This document shows, in pieces, positions 25,947 to 35,330 of a stretch of 64,000 nucleotides of DNA; position 1 is the stretch's first letter; the number at the start of each line of letters is the position of its first letter. The notes beneath the pieces are model-generated. The model saw only the letters and a list, made by a program, of their open reading frames with translations, was not told where the DNA came from and did not search any database. The translations under genes and the position numbers were made by a program. Location: NCBI RefSeq assembly GCF_009299795.1, contig NZ_VIGP01000003.1:586132-650131 (forward strand), given 5' to 3'. This stretch comes from Brachybacterium subflavum. Its GTDB lineage: Bacteria > Actinomycetota > Actinomycetes > Actinomycetales > Dermabacteraceae.

Positions 25947-27013
25947 GCGACCACGTGAACGAGAACCGCGAGTCGGAGGCACGGTCCTCCTCGGTGAGCA
26001 CGATCGCCCCCAAGGAGGGCGGCGGCTTCCCCAACCCCGGGCTGCCTCCCCACGTCCACCGCCAGGCCGACGAGAACCCGCGGGCCGCGAAGCGCGCCGA
26101 GCGCATGGTCGCCGCGATGTTCGTGCTCTCCGTCCTGGGCACCGTCCTGTTCGTCGCCAGCTACTTCATCTTCACGCCGCTGGGGACGAACCTGCTGGGC
26201 ACGCCGGGCACGCTGCACGCGGTGCACTGGTCCAACCTGTTCACCGGCCTCGGCCTCGCGATCGCCGTGTTCTTCATCGGCGCGGCCGCAGTGCACTGGG
26301 CCAAGACCCTCATGCCCGATGAGGAATGGGTCGAGGAGCGTCACCACATCGAGGGCTCGGACGAGACCCGCGAGGTCGCGGCGTCCATCATCACCGACGG
26401 CCTCGAGGAGTCCGGCGTCGGCCGTCGCCCCGTGATCGTGACGGCCATGGTCGCCGCGCTCACCGCCCTGCCGATCGCGGTGCTCGCGCCGCTGTCGACC
26501 TTCGGCCCCCTCCCGGGCAACAAGCTGCACCACACGTTCTGGAAGAAGGGTCTGCGGATCACCCGCGACACCGACGGGACGCCGGTGAAGGCCTCCGAGG
26601 TCGCCATGAACTCGATCTTCCACGTCATGCCCGAGGGCCTGACCGAGGACATGGAGGACTACCTCGAGCAGCGCGCGAAGGCGGCTGCCGTGCTCATCCG
26701 CATCGACCCTGCGCTGGGCCAGAACCAGGACAGCCTGGACCACGGGTACCAGGGCATCCTCGCCTTCTCGAAGATCTGCACCCATGTGGGCTGCCCGGTC
26801 GCGCTGTACGAGCAGCAGACGCATCACATGCTGTGCCCGTGCCACCAGTCGACGTTCGACGTCACCGACGGCGCGAAGGTGATCTTCGGCCCCGCGCACC
26901 GCCCGCTCCCGCAGCTCCCCATCGAAGTCGACGCCGAGGGCTACCTCGTCGCCGGCGGCGACTTCCCCGAGCCCATCGGTCCCAGCTTCTGGAACCTGCA
27001 CAAGGACAAGTGA
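25943..27013 (+). CDS. qcrA: Rieske iron-sulfur subunit of the bc1 complex
   Basis: A 356-residue Rieske protein. Unlike the single-span proteobacterial form it has three N-terminal membrane spans, the actinobacterial type (MVAAMFVLSVLGTVLFVASY; NLFTGLGLAIAVFFIGAAAV; TAMVAALTALPIAVLAPLST). The 2Fe-2S cluster is bound by CTHVGC and CPCHQSTFD, with the two Cys and two His intact and the disulfide Cys pair also present. Electrons pass from menaquinol through this cluster to QcrC. GTG start at 25943 overlaps the qcrC stop; qcrB begins 4 bp after the stop. Confidence 0.96.
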   Translation: MSDHVNENRESEARSSSVSTIAPKEGGGFPNPGLPPHVHRQADENPRAAKRAERMVAAMFVLSVLGTVLFVASYFIFTPLGTNLLGTPGTLHAVHWSNLFTGLGLAIAVFFIGAAAVHWAKTLMPDEEWVEERHHIEGSDETREVAASIITDGLEESGVGRRPVIVTAMVAALTALPIAVLAPLSTFGPLPGNKLHHTFWKKGLRITRDTDGTPVKASEVAMNSIFHVMPEGLTEDMEDYLEQRAKAAAVLIRIDPALGQNQDSLDHGYQGILAFSKICTHVGCPVALYEQQTHHMLCPCHQSTFDVTDGAKVIFGPAHRPLPQLPIEVDAEGYLVAGGDFPEPIGPSFWNLHKDK

Positions 27014-27017
27014 TCTG

Positions 27018-28700
27018 ATGGCGACCACGACTCCCACCCGTCCTCGCACGGAGGCCCCCGCGGACTCCGGCTCCGAGGGCCGCATGCTCAAGCTCGGCGC
27101 CGTCGGCGGCGACTGGCTGGACCGCCGCGTCTCCGGCGCGGGCCTGGTCCGGTTCCTCGGGCGCAAGGTCTTCCCGGACCACTGGTCCTTCATGTTCGGC
27201 GAGGTCGCGCTCTACAGCTTCGTGATCCTGCTGATCTCGGGCACCTACCTCACGATGTTCTTCGTCCCCTCGATGGACGAGGTCGTCTACAACGGCATCT
27301 ACGCGCCCCTGCAGGGTGCCCACGTGTCGAAGGCCTACGAGTCCACGCTGCACATCTCGTTCGAGGTCAAGGGCGGGCTGCTGTTCCGGCAGATGCACCA
27401 CTGGTCCTGCCTCGTGTTCATGGTCGCGATCTTCGTGCACATGTTCCGCGTGTTCTTCACCGGCGCGTTCCGCAAGCCCCGCGAGCTCAACTGGCTCGTC
27501 GGCTTCGCCCTCATGGTCCTGGGCATGGTCGCCGGCTTCACCGGCTACTCCCTCCCGGACGACGTCCTCTCGGGCAACGGCCTGCGCGTGGTCGACGGCC
27601 TCATGAAGGGCATCCCGATCGTCGGCACCTACATCTCGATGCTGCTGTTCGGCGGGGAGTTCCCCGGGCACGACATCATCCCGAGGTTCTTCACGATCCA
27701 CATCCTGCTGGTCCCCGCGGCCATCCTGGGTCTGATCGCGATCCATATGGTGATGCTGGTGCTGCACAAGCACACGCAGTACCCCGGCCCGGGCCGCACC
27801 GAGCGCAACGTCGTCGGCTTCCCGGTGTTCCCGGTGTATGCGGCGAAGGCCGGCGGCTTCTTCTTCCTGGTGTTCGGCATCATCACGCTGATCTCGGCCA
27901 CCACGGCGATCAACTCGATCTGGGTCTACGGGCCGTACGACCCCTCCCCCGTCTCGGCCGGCTCGCAGCCCGACTGGTACATGCTCTGGACGGACGGCGG
28001 TCTGCGCCTCATCCCGGGCTGGGAGTTCACCGTCTTCGGCTACACGGTGTCGCTGAACATCCTGCTTCCGATGGTGGTCTACGGCGGTCTGCTGGCGTTC
28101 CTCGCCCTCTACCCGTTCATCGAGTCGTGGGTGACGGGCGACGACCGCGAGCACCACCTCCTGGATCTGCCGTACAACGCCCCGGTCCGCACCGGCATCG
28201 GCGTCGCCTGGATCACCGAGTACCTGATCCTCGCGATGGCCGCCACGAACGACCTCATCGCGGTGAAGCTCCACCTCTCGATCAACGACCTGACGTGGAC
28301 GTTCCGCATCGCGTTCTTCCTGGCACCGGTGATCGTCTTCTACATCACCAAGCGCCTGTGCCTGGCGATGCAGCGCCAGAAGCGGGACCTCGCCCTGCAC
28401 GGCGAGGAGACCTCCAAGGTGGTCCGCATGGAGAACGGCGAGATGATCGAGATCCACGAGCCGCTCAACGAGTTCGACCGCTGGGTCCTGGTCCAGCACG
28501 ACGACTACCGTCCGCTCAAGGCGGGCAAGGGCGTCTCGTCCCTGCGCGCCGCGGCCACCTCGTTCTTCTTCAAGGACCAGCTGGCCCCGGTCACCCCGAC
28601 CGAGCTCCGGGAGGCCCTCGAGCACGCCGGCCACGAGCGCCACAAGATCGACGAGCTCACCGGCGGCGACTACCGCACTCCGGACGTGCGTTCCCACTGA
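27018..28700 (+). CDS. qcrB: Cytochrome b subunit of the bc1 complex
   Basis: A 560-residue cytochrome b, the menaquinol-oxidising subunit. Heme-ligand His pairs lie in MHHWSCLVFMVAIFVHMFR and in FFTIHILLVPAAILGLIAIH. The quinol-site motif is PDW (GSQPDWYMLW) in place of PEW, as is usual in Actinobacteria. GFTGYSLPDDVLSGNG is the helix C region. The C-terminal hydrophilic extension of about 130 residues is also an actinobacterial feature. This is the target type of Q203-like inhibitors in mycobacteria. ATG at 27018. The operon ends at a strong terminator 23 bp downstream. Confidence 0.97.
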   Translation: MATTTPTRPRTEAPADSGSEGRMLKLGAVGGDWLDRRVSGAGLVRFLGRKVFPDHWSFMFGEVALYSFVILLISGTYLTMFFVPSMDEVVYNGIYAPLQGAHVSKAYESTLHISFEVKGGLLFRQMHHWSCLVFMVAIFVHMFRVFFTGAFRKPRELNWLVGFALMVLGMVAGFTGYSLPDDVLSGNGLRVVDGLMKGIPIVGTYISMLLFGGEFPGHDIIPRFFTIHILLVPAAILGLIAIHMVMLVLHKHTQYPGPGRTERNVVGFPVFPVYAAKAGGFFFLVFGIITLISATTAINSIWVYGPYDPSPVSAGSQPDWYMLWTDGGLRLIPGWEFTVFGYTVSLNILLPMVVYGGLLAFLALYPFIESWVTGDDREHHLLDLPYNAPVRTGIGVAWITEYLILAMAATNDLIAVKLHLSINDLTWTFRIAFFLAPVIVFYITKRLCLAMQRQKRDLALHGEETSKVVRMENGEMIEIHEPLNEFDRWVLVQHDDYRPLKAGKGVSSLRAAATSFFFKDQLAPVTPTELREALEHAGHERHKIDELTGGDYRTPDVRSH

Positions 28701-28722
28701 CGCATGAGCTCCCCGACGTGAG

Positions 28723-28753
28723 AGGGCCCGGACGGCATCGCCGTCCGGGCCCT
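28723..28753 (+). terminator. Terminator after qcrB
   Basis: A perfect 14-bp stem (AGGGCCCGGACGGC with GCCGTCCGGGCCCT), a 3-nt loop and a short T run. It is the clear end of the ctaE-qcrCAB operon. Confidence 0.9.
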
Positions 28754-29126
28754 TTCGCGTCCCGGCTGCGCCGCTCCCCCAGGGCCCGTCGCTTCCCTGG
28801 ACCCTGTCCGCTTCCCGGGCCCTGCCGCTCCCCGGCGTGATCATCGGGCCCCTCGGCCGGGCCGCGCACGCAGTCCCCCACGTCGGACGTCGACCCGACC
28901 GCCGACTTCGCGTGCCGTCCCCGGCGCCCATGGCGTTCCGGGCCCGTCCTCGTCCCGGCGTCGCCCCGCGTCCGCGCGCTGCGCGGTGCGCGCTCGCGCA
29001 GCGCTGCGCAGACGGCCTCGCGACATGCAGGGGTGCACAGCCGACGGCGTGGCGACGGGCACCGCCCGGCGCCGCCCCCACCGAACGCTTCCACTCCTCG
29101 CTCCGCGCCCCTGCAGGAGCACGACA
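28754..29126. other. Non-coding gap between two facing terminators
   Basis: 373 bp between the qcrB terminator and the terminator of the Asp23 operon. Reading frames here are Arg/Ala/Pro-rich shadows without ribosome-binding sites or family resemblance. I see short imperfect GC repeats (variants of GCTTCCCTGG) but no gene, promoter or RNA that I can support. Confidence 0.6.
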
Positions 29127-29174
29127 AGGGCCCCATCCGTCTCCCTGCCGGAGCAGGGAGGCGGACGGGGCCCT
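29127..29174 (-). terminator. Terminator after the Asp23 operon
   Basis: A 22-bp stem at 29127-29148/29153-29174 with one mismatch and one wobble pair, 4-nt loop. It lies 60 bp beyond the stop of the last gene of the operon. It faces the qcrB terminator across the non-coding gap. Confidence 0.85.
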
Positions 29175-29233
29175 GGGGACATGATCCCGCTGTCGGGCCG
29201 GCGCACCGCCGAGGGGGCTCGCGCCGACGACGC

Positions 29234-29899
29234 TCAGGGAGCGGGGACGGGGGCGCCCTCCCCCATCGTGCCGGGGCCGCCGGTGGCGGTCGCCGGCCCC
29301 TCGTCGACCCTGGTCCTCGTGGACGAGGCCGCCGAGCGCAGCGCCAGGAGCAGGTCCACGTGGCGAGGCGCTGCGCCGAGCACGGTGGCGACGTCATCGG
29401 CGAGCAGCCGGCGCGCGCCTGCGACGACCCATGCCGTCTCAGCGTCCTGGCTCGTGCTCACCGAAGCCTGCACCCACGGCGCCGACGTCGCGCCGGTCAC
29501 CTGGACGGATGCGTCGAGGACGCCGGGGATGCCCTCGACGTGCTCCGCGAGCGCCCGCTCGAGCACGGACGGCGCGAGGGTCCCCAGGGGCCTGCTGCCC
29601 TCGGCGGTGATCCTCAGCGGGACGGCGGGAGCCCTCCGAGGCACCTGGAGCACGAGCAGCCAGATCCCGACGATCACGGCGAGCACCGCGAGGACGCAGG
29701 CGAGGGGGAGGATCCACGTGTGGTGGGCCTCCGCGAGAGTGGCAGGCGTGGAATCCCCGTGCGGGAGCACGGCGTCGGCACCCGGCCAGCGCCCGGCCAG
29801 GTGCAGACGACCGGCAGCGAGCCAGAGGCCCGCGAGAAGGGCGATGATGCCCGCAAGGACGAGCAGGAGCCTGTTGCGGACTCCGGAGACGGAACGCAT
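29234..29899 (-). CDS. amaP: AmaP-like membrane anchor of the Asp23 cluster
   Basis: 221 residues. Two membrane spans occupy the N-terminal half (LLLVLAGIIALLAGLWLAAG and ILPLACVLAVLAVIVGIWLLVL). They are followed by a cytoplasmic domain with Asp23-like secondary structure (LRITAEGSRPLGTLAPSVLE, VLDASVQVTGATSAPWVQAS). This layout matches the alkaline shock response membrane anchor proteins, which tether Asp23 to the membrane in Gram-positives. The low-complexity tail is Gly/Pro/Ala. ATG at 29899 with GAGGAGG upstream. It is last in a five-gene operon; the family assignment rests on topology plus context rather than on a diagnostic motif. Confidence 0.65.
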   Translation of the reverse strand: MRSVSGVRNRLLLVLAGIIALLAGLWLAAGRLHLAGRWPGADAVLPHGDSTPATLAEAHHTWILPLACVLAVLAVIVGIWLLVLQVPRRAPAVPLRITAEGSRPLGTLAPSVLERALAEHVEGIPGVLDASVQVTGATSAPWVQASVSTSQDAETAWVVAGARRLLADDVATVLGAAPRHVDLLLALRSAASSTRTRVDEGPATATGGPGTMGEGAPVPAP

Positions 29900-29910
29900 G
29901 CGTCCTCCTC

Positions 29911-30459
29911 TCAGTCGATCCGACGCATCCGCACGCGGATGCTCGGCATGGTGTCGGGGCGGAGCTCGGCGACGGCGGCCTGCGCGGCGTCGCGCACGCC
30001 GGACTCGACGGGTCCGACCTCGTCGACGACGGTGCGGGCGCGGACCGTGACCGTGCGCCGGCCGACGTCGACCTGGGTGCTCTGCACGCCGTCGACCTTC
30101 TCGGTGCGGGCGCGCACCCGGTTCGCCAGGTCACGGCGGGAGATCACGGTGCTGCCGGGGACGTCGTCCTCGAGCAGGTGCATGCGTGATCGGCCACCGG
30201 GGAGGATCGCGGCGAGGACCATGAGCAGGCCCAGGACCGCGAGCACGCAGCCGGTGACGAGGACCGGGGTCGAGTCGAGTCGCAGGGCTCCGAGGTCGGC
30301 GACCGCGGAGGATGCCGATGAGGGCCACGCGCCGTCGATCACGAGAGCGCCGAGCGTCCAGACACCGAACCCTCCCAGGACGAGCAGGACCACGGCGAGG
30401 AGCACGACGGGGGTCGTGCGGGAGGGCCGACGGTCGAGGCGGCGAGGTGTCGTCATCAT
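29911..30459 (-). CDS. DUF6286-type membrane protein of the Asp23 cluster
   Basis: 182 residues. Short basic N-terminus, two membrane spans (VVLLAVVLLVLGGFGVWTLG; VLVTGCVLAVLGLLMVLAAI), then a soluble cytoplasmic domain (GSTVISRRDLANRVRARTEK, VDGVQSTQVDVGRRTVTVRA). That domain again resembles the Asp23/DUF6286 alpha-beta fold. Actinobacterial genomes commonly place such a gene next to asp23 and amaP. The ATG at 30459 overlaps the stop of the upstream Asp23 gene by 4 bp and amaP follows after 11 bp. It probably provides a second membrane anchor. Function is not experimentally known to me. Confidence 0.7.
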   Translation of the reverse strand: MMTTPRRLDRRPSRTTPVVLLAVVLLVLGGFGVWTLGALVIDGAWPSSASSAVADLGALRLDSTPVLVTGCVLAVLGLLMVLAAILPGGRSRMHLLEDDVPGSTVISRRDLANRVRARTEKVDGVQSTQVDVGRRTVTVRARTVVDEVGPVESGVRDAAQAAVAELRPDTMPSIRVRMRRID

Positions 30460-30926
30460 CGCAGGGCCCTCCTCGTGGTCTCAGGATTCAGCCAGGAGAT
30501 CTCGACGTCCATGCGCCCGACCTCGAGGCCCGTCAGGGTGCTCACCGTGCGCTCCACGTGGGAGCGCAGCTGCGCGAGCACGTCGCCCAGCGGAGCGGGG
30601 AAGGCGACGCCGACGTCGAGGCGCAGCACGGCAGTGCGGCCGTACAGATCGCAGTGGACGGAGGGCCTGGTGCCGAAGTCACGGCGGGCGCCCACGCCCA
30701 GCACTCCCCCGGCCGATGAGCCGATGTGCGGGACCTCGCTCGCGGCCTGCTCCGCGATCCGCGCGACGACGCGTGCGGGCACCGTGGTGGTGCCGCGGGA
30801 CTCCACGGGTCGTCCGGCGGCGCCGGAGGCCGCCCCGGGTGCGATCGGCGGATCACCCGCCCGTCCGTCCTGCGACCAGAGGTCCGTTCCCGATGTGGTC
30901 GCCTCCTGCACGGACGCCACGGTCAC
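30456..30926 (-). CDS. Asp23/Gls24 family envelope stress protein (second paralogue)
   Basis: 156 residues. A disordered N-terminus of about 45 residues precedes the Asp23 core: TTTVPARVVARIAEQAASEV, VGARRDFGTRPSVHCDLYGR, AVLRLDVGVAFPAPLGDVLA, then RTVSTLTGLEVGRMDVEISW. It is more divergent than the paralogue at 31193-31717 and lacks its acidic C-terminal tail. Cytoplasmic, and expected to be held at the membrane by its neighbours. GTG start at 30926, overlapping the stop of the small DUF2273-like gene (GTGA). Two non-identical Asp23 proteins in one operon suggest a hetero-oligomer. Confidence 0.82.
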   Translation of the reverse strand: MTVASVQEATTSGTDLWSQDGRAGDPPIAPGAASGAAGRPVESRGTTTVPARVVARIAEQAASEVPHIGSSAGGVLGVGARRDFGTRPSVHCDLYGRTAVLRLDVGVAFPAPLGDVLAQLRSHVERTVSTLTGLEVGRMDVEISWLNPETTRRALR

Positions 30927-31099
30927 CGCCTCCAGCGGTCGGTGAGCCCGCGGATCTCGATCCGTCCGTCGATGACCATGCCCACGGCGAGGCCGATGGC
31001 ACCGAACACGAGGACGAGGAAGAACTGGCCGAACGATCCGAAGGCGAGTGCGGCGCCGAGCAGGAGCCCGACGAGCACCGCGAATTGTGATGTCTTCAT
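30923..31099 (-). CDS. Small DUF2273-like membrane protein
   Basis: A 58-residue protein, too short for many gene callers. Almost the whole length is hydrophobic: SQFAVLVGLLLGAALAFGSF and FFLVLVFGAIGLAVGMVIDG, then a basic tail (LTDRWRR). Two closely packed spans with the central FGSFGQFF turn match the DUF2273 proteins found in Gram-positive Asp23 operons. ATG at 31099. The stop overlaps the GTG of the next Asp23 gene. Two hairpins separate it from the first Asp23 gene. Confidence 0.75.
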   Translation of the reverse strand: MKTSQFAVLVGLLLGAALAFGSFGQFFLVLVFGAIGLAVGMVIDGRIEIRGLTDRWRR

Positions 31100-31117
31100 G
31101 TGTGCTCCTCGATCTGG

Positions 31118-31167
31118 GGCGGGCCGGACGTCACGCCCGGCCCGCCGAGGTTCTGCGCCCGGCGCAG
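31118..31167 (-). terminator. Intercistronic hairpins inside the Asp23 operon
   Basis: A 10-bp stem at 31118-31127/31137-31146 (GGCGGGCCGG/CCGGCCCGCC) and a 6-bp stem at 31153-31158/31162-31167. Both lie between the first asp23 gene and the small membrane gene. A partial terminator would give more of the first Asp23 than of the anchors. Confidence 0.45.
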
Positions 31168-31192
31168 GTCAGCGCCCGGCGCGGAGGCGCGT

Positions 31193-31717
31193 TCAGCGCA
31201 GGTCGCTGCTGCGCTGCTCGCTGCCGGACTGCTCATCGTCCTCGTCCGGGAGGTGGACGTCGACGACGTTGACGTTGACCTCGATGACCTCGAGCCCGGT
31301 CGCCTTCTCGACCTGCTCGATGACGTTGCGACGGATCGCGTTGCCGACCTCGACCACGGAGGCGCCGTACTCCACGACGACGGTGACGTCGATCGCGGCC
31401 TGGGTCTCGCCCTTCTCGACGCCGATGCCGCCGGTGACGTTGGTCTGCGAGTTCGGGATGCGGTCGGTGACGGCCGAGAACGCGCGGCGCACGGCATTGC
31501 CCATGTCGTGGACGCCGGGAACCTCGCGGGCGGCCATGCCGGCGATCTTCGCGACGACCGTCTCCTCGACGGTGGTCACGCCGCGGTCGGTCTGCAGGGG
31601 CCCACGGGGAGCAGCGGTCTGCTCCTGGTCCTGCCGCTTCTCATCGGCGTCCTGGGCGCGTGCGACGGCGCGCTCGCGCTGCTGGCCGGTCTGAGGGATG
31701 GATGCGTTGCTCGCCAT
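31193..31717 (-). CDS. asp23: Asp23/Gls24 family envelope stress response protein
   Basis: 174 residues. The core is canonical: TTVEETVVAKIAGMAAREVP, GVHDMGNAVRRAF, GIGVEKGETQAAIDVTVVVE, YGASVVEVGNAIRRNVIEQV, TGLEVIEVNVNVVDVHLPDE. A Gln/Arg/Ala-rich N-terminus and an acidic tail (DEDDEQSGSEQ) flank it. Asp23 of Staphylococcus aureus is an abundant membrane-tethered cytoplasmic protein linked to cell-wall stress. ATG at 31717 with GGAGAG upstream, chosen over an upstream in-frame start. It is the first gene of the operon and is preceded by a -10 element at 31806-31811 and a palindrome. Confidence 0.9.
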   Translation of the reverse strand: MASNASIPQTGQQRERAVARAQDADEKRQDQEQTAAPRGPLQTDRGVTTVEETVVAKIAGMAAREVPGVHDMGNAVRRAFSAVTDRIPNSQTNVTGGIGVEKGETQAAIDVTVVVEYGASVVEVGNAIRRNVIEQVEKATGLEVIEVNVNVVDVHLPDEDDEQSGSEQRSSDLR

Positions 31718-31734
31718 GAGCTCTCCTCGGTTCG

Positions 31735-31835
31735 GGCCCGGATCGACCGGGCCGTTCTCAGTGGACACCTGGAGGACGTCACCGTCCGCCGGTCCCTCAC
31801 GACGAAGCCTATGTGATCCCGCTCACCCATGGGTG
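31735..31835 (-). promoter_or_regulatory. Promoter region of the Asp23 operon with palindrome
   Basis: Minus-strand -10 element TAGGCT at 31811-31806. The 12-bp perfect palindrome CACCCATGGGTG at 31824-31835 covers the place where the -35 should lie (17 bp upstream). The predicted leader is about 80 nt and contains a hairpin at 31735-31753 (7-bp stem, 5-nt loop). The palindrome could be a repressor operator or an activator site for a promoter without its own -35. Confidence 0.45.
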
Positions 31836-31842
31836 CGCGGGC

Positions 31843-32139
31843 TCAGCGCAGCCGTCCCGATCGCGACCCCCGTTCCGGAGCCCCGCCTGGGTCCTCCTCG
31901 AGGTGGGCGACCAGCCAGCGCGCGGCAGCGAGCGTGAGGCGGGGATCCTCCGCTCGCAGCGCCCGGCTGGCGCGCAGCGGTGACGTCTCGGCGTCGAGAC
32001 GTCGTCGCGCGAGGACGTCCCGCGCCCACGCGCGGGCCCGGTCGAGCGCCCCGTCGTCCGCGAAGACGCCCAGGGCCACGAGCCCCGCGTCCCGGACGTC
32101 CCGCGGCAGGCCGCCGATCATGCGTCTGCGCAGCGCCAT
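31843..32139 (-). CDS. Hypothetical protein
   Basis: A 98-residue cytoplasmic protein I do not recognise. It is Arg/Ala-rich and probably all helical (RDAGLVALGVFADDGALDRA, RAWARDVLARRRL, LTLAAARWLVAHLEED), with a basic Gly/Ser/Arg tail. I take the ATG at 32139; ATG at 32202 is possible and would add 21 residues. It lies between the ctaCDF terminator and the Asp23 promoter on the same strand, so it could be a minor lead-in gene of the Asp23 operon or a separate unit. Codon use looks like its neighbours. Confidence 0.5.
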   Translation of the reverse strand: MALRRRMIGGLPRDVRDAGLVALGVFADDGALDRARAWARDVLARRRLDAETSPLRASRALRAEDPRLTLAAARWLVAHLEEDPGGAPERGSRSGRLR

Positions 32140-32220
32140 CCTGTGCCCCCGTTCCCCGGGCTCGCCGCACCGCTCTCCGGTGCGCCCGGATCGTGCGGCC
32201 ATGATCCCACGCGCACAGCA

Positions 32221-32256
32221 CGACGGCCCGCCCACCGTGCGGTGGGCGGGCCGTCG
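32221..32256 (-). terminator. Terminator after ctaC-ctaD-ctaF
   Basis: A perfect 16-bp stem (CGACGGCCCGCCCACC with GGTGGGCGGGCCGTCG) with a 4-nt loop, about 37 bp beyond the ctaF stop. Confidence 0.9.
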
Positions 32257-32292
32257 AGGAGTGCGCCCCCTCCGGAGGGCAGCGCCGGGTGA

Positions 32293-32709
32293 TCAGTGGG
32301 CGTGCTGGCCGCGGGAGAACTCCATGACCCAGCCGACGACGCCGACGATCACGAAGACCGAGCCGATCGCGAGGATCCACCAGCCGGCCGCGACGCCCAG
32401 GAAGGCGAGACCGCAGCCGATCCCGGCCCAGAGGGGCCACCAGCTGTACGGGGCGAAGCTGCCCTGCACGCCGGCCTCGTCCGAGACCTCGGCCTCGAGG
32501 TTCTCCTCGGCCCGGTCCGGGAACCGCTTGGAGGCCCAGGTGAGGGTCGTGGCGATCATCGCCGCGAGCAGGGTCGCCATGAGGAGGGCCGGGAAGCCGG
32601 CGGTCTCGATGCCCAGCGGGGCGTACCCGCCGGTCCAGACGCCGTAGACCACGCCGACGATGAGGAAGAACGCGGCGAGGATCCAGAAGATCAATGCAGT
32701 GGTGCGCAT
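32293..32709 (-). CDS. ctaF: Cytochrome c oxidase subunit IV, actinobacterial type
   Basis: A 138-residue membrane protein with four spans: TALIFWILAAFFLIVGVVYG, FPALLMATLLAAMIATTLTW, SWWPLWAGIGCGLAFLGVAA and GWWILAIGSVFVIVGVVGWV. The loop FAPYSWWPLW is characteristic of the actinobacterial fourth subunit (CtaF) that stabilises the bc1-aa3 supercomplex. ATG at 32709, only 3 bp after the ctaD stop. A strong terminator follows. Confidence 0.93.
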   Translation of the reverse strand: MRTTALIFWILAAFFLIVGVVYGVWTGGYAPLGIETAGFPALLMATLLAAMIATTLTWASKRFPDRAEENLEAEVSDEAGVQGSFAPYSWWPLWAGIGCGLAFLGVAAGWWILAIGSVFVIVGVVGWVMEFSRGQHAH

Positions 32710-32712
32710 GTG

Positions 32713-34418
<1,706 letters not shown>

Positions 34419-34422
<4 letters not shown>

Positions 34423-35330
34423 TTCTGGACCTCATCTCCCGTGCGGCCGTTGGCCGCGTCGTCCTTCTCGCGCATGTTCCAGTCCTCGAGGTTCCTCGAG
34501 AGGTCCACGGAGAGCTGACCGGTGTTGCCCTCGTCGCGCAGGTCCTTCATGTGCTGGTCGTACTCCTCCTGGGAGACGACCTTCACGTTGAAGAGCATGT
34601 CCGAGTGGTACTCGCCGCAGAGCTCGGCGCACTTGCCGGCGTAGGTGCCCTCACGCGTGGGGGTCACCTGGAACGTGTTGGTGTGCCCCGGGAACATGTC
34701 CTTCTTGTAGAGGAAGTCCGGGATCCAGAACGAGTGCACGACGTCGCGCGAGTCCAGGTCGAAGCGCACCGTCTGGTTCACCGGCAGGTAGAGCACGGGC
34801 AGGGACTCCGCGGCGCCCGGGGTGCCGGTCTCGAAGGACTGCACTCCCGCGTCCTCGTGGACATCGGCGTCCACGTAGTTGAAGTCCCAGCTCCACTGCT
34901 TGGCGACCACGTTCACCGTGACGTCGGGCTTCGCCGAGGTGTCCTCGATCTCGCCCACGTCGCGCTGGGTGAAGTAGAACAGCGTCATGATCATGACGAC
35001 CGGGACGAGCGTGAAGATCATCTCGATCGGCATGTGGTAGCGCAGCTGCACGGGGTAGCCCGTGTCGTCCTTCCGGCGCCGGTACGCGATCGCGCACCAG
35101 ATCGCCAGGCCCCACACGATCAGGCCGACGAGCACGAGAGCGGTCCAGGAACCGGTCCACAGCTGCGTGATGCGCTCGGTCTTGTCGGTGATCTGGACGC
35201 CGTCGTCGGCACCGGGGAGGAAGCCGCGCTTCTGCTCCGCGGTGCAGCCGGACAGCGCGAGCATCGCCGGCGCGAGTACGGCCGCCACGCGGCGCAGGCG
35301 CCGGCGGCGTTGTGTGGCCTGGGGGATCAC
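34419..35330 (-). CDS. ctaC: Cytochrome c oxidase subunit II
   Basis: 303 residues from GTG 35330, chosen because GGAAGG lies 7 bp upstream; a GTG at 35345 is the only longer choice. A lipoprotein-type signal ([11 protein letters not shown]) suggests lipid modification. Two spans follow ([40 protein letters not shown]). The extracytoplasmic cupredoxin domain holds the CuA site, with C-x3-C and His/Met in [12 protein letters not shown] and the upstream His in [10 protein letters not shown]. An aromatic electron-entry patch QWSWDFNY is present. It accepts electrons from QcrC. First gene of the ctaC-ctaD-ctaF operon, with an unusually long leader. Confidence 0.96.

Noticed and set aside
28837..29184. 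Plus-strand frame of 115 codons in the gap after qcrB
   Set aside because: Pro/Arg/Ala-rich, no ribosome-binding site, no family resemblance, and it runs through the Asp23-operon terminator.
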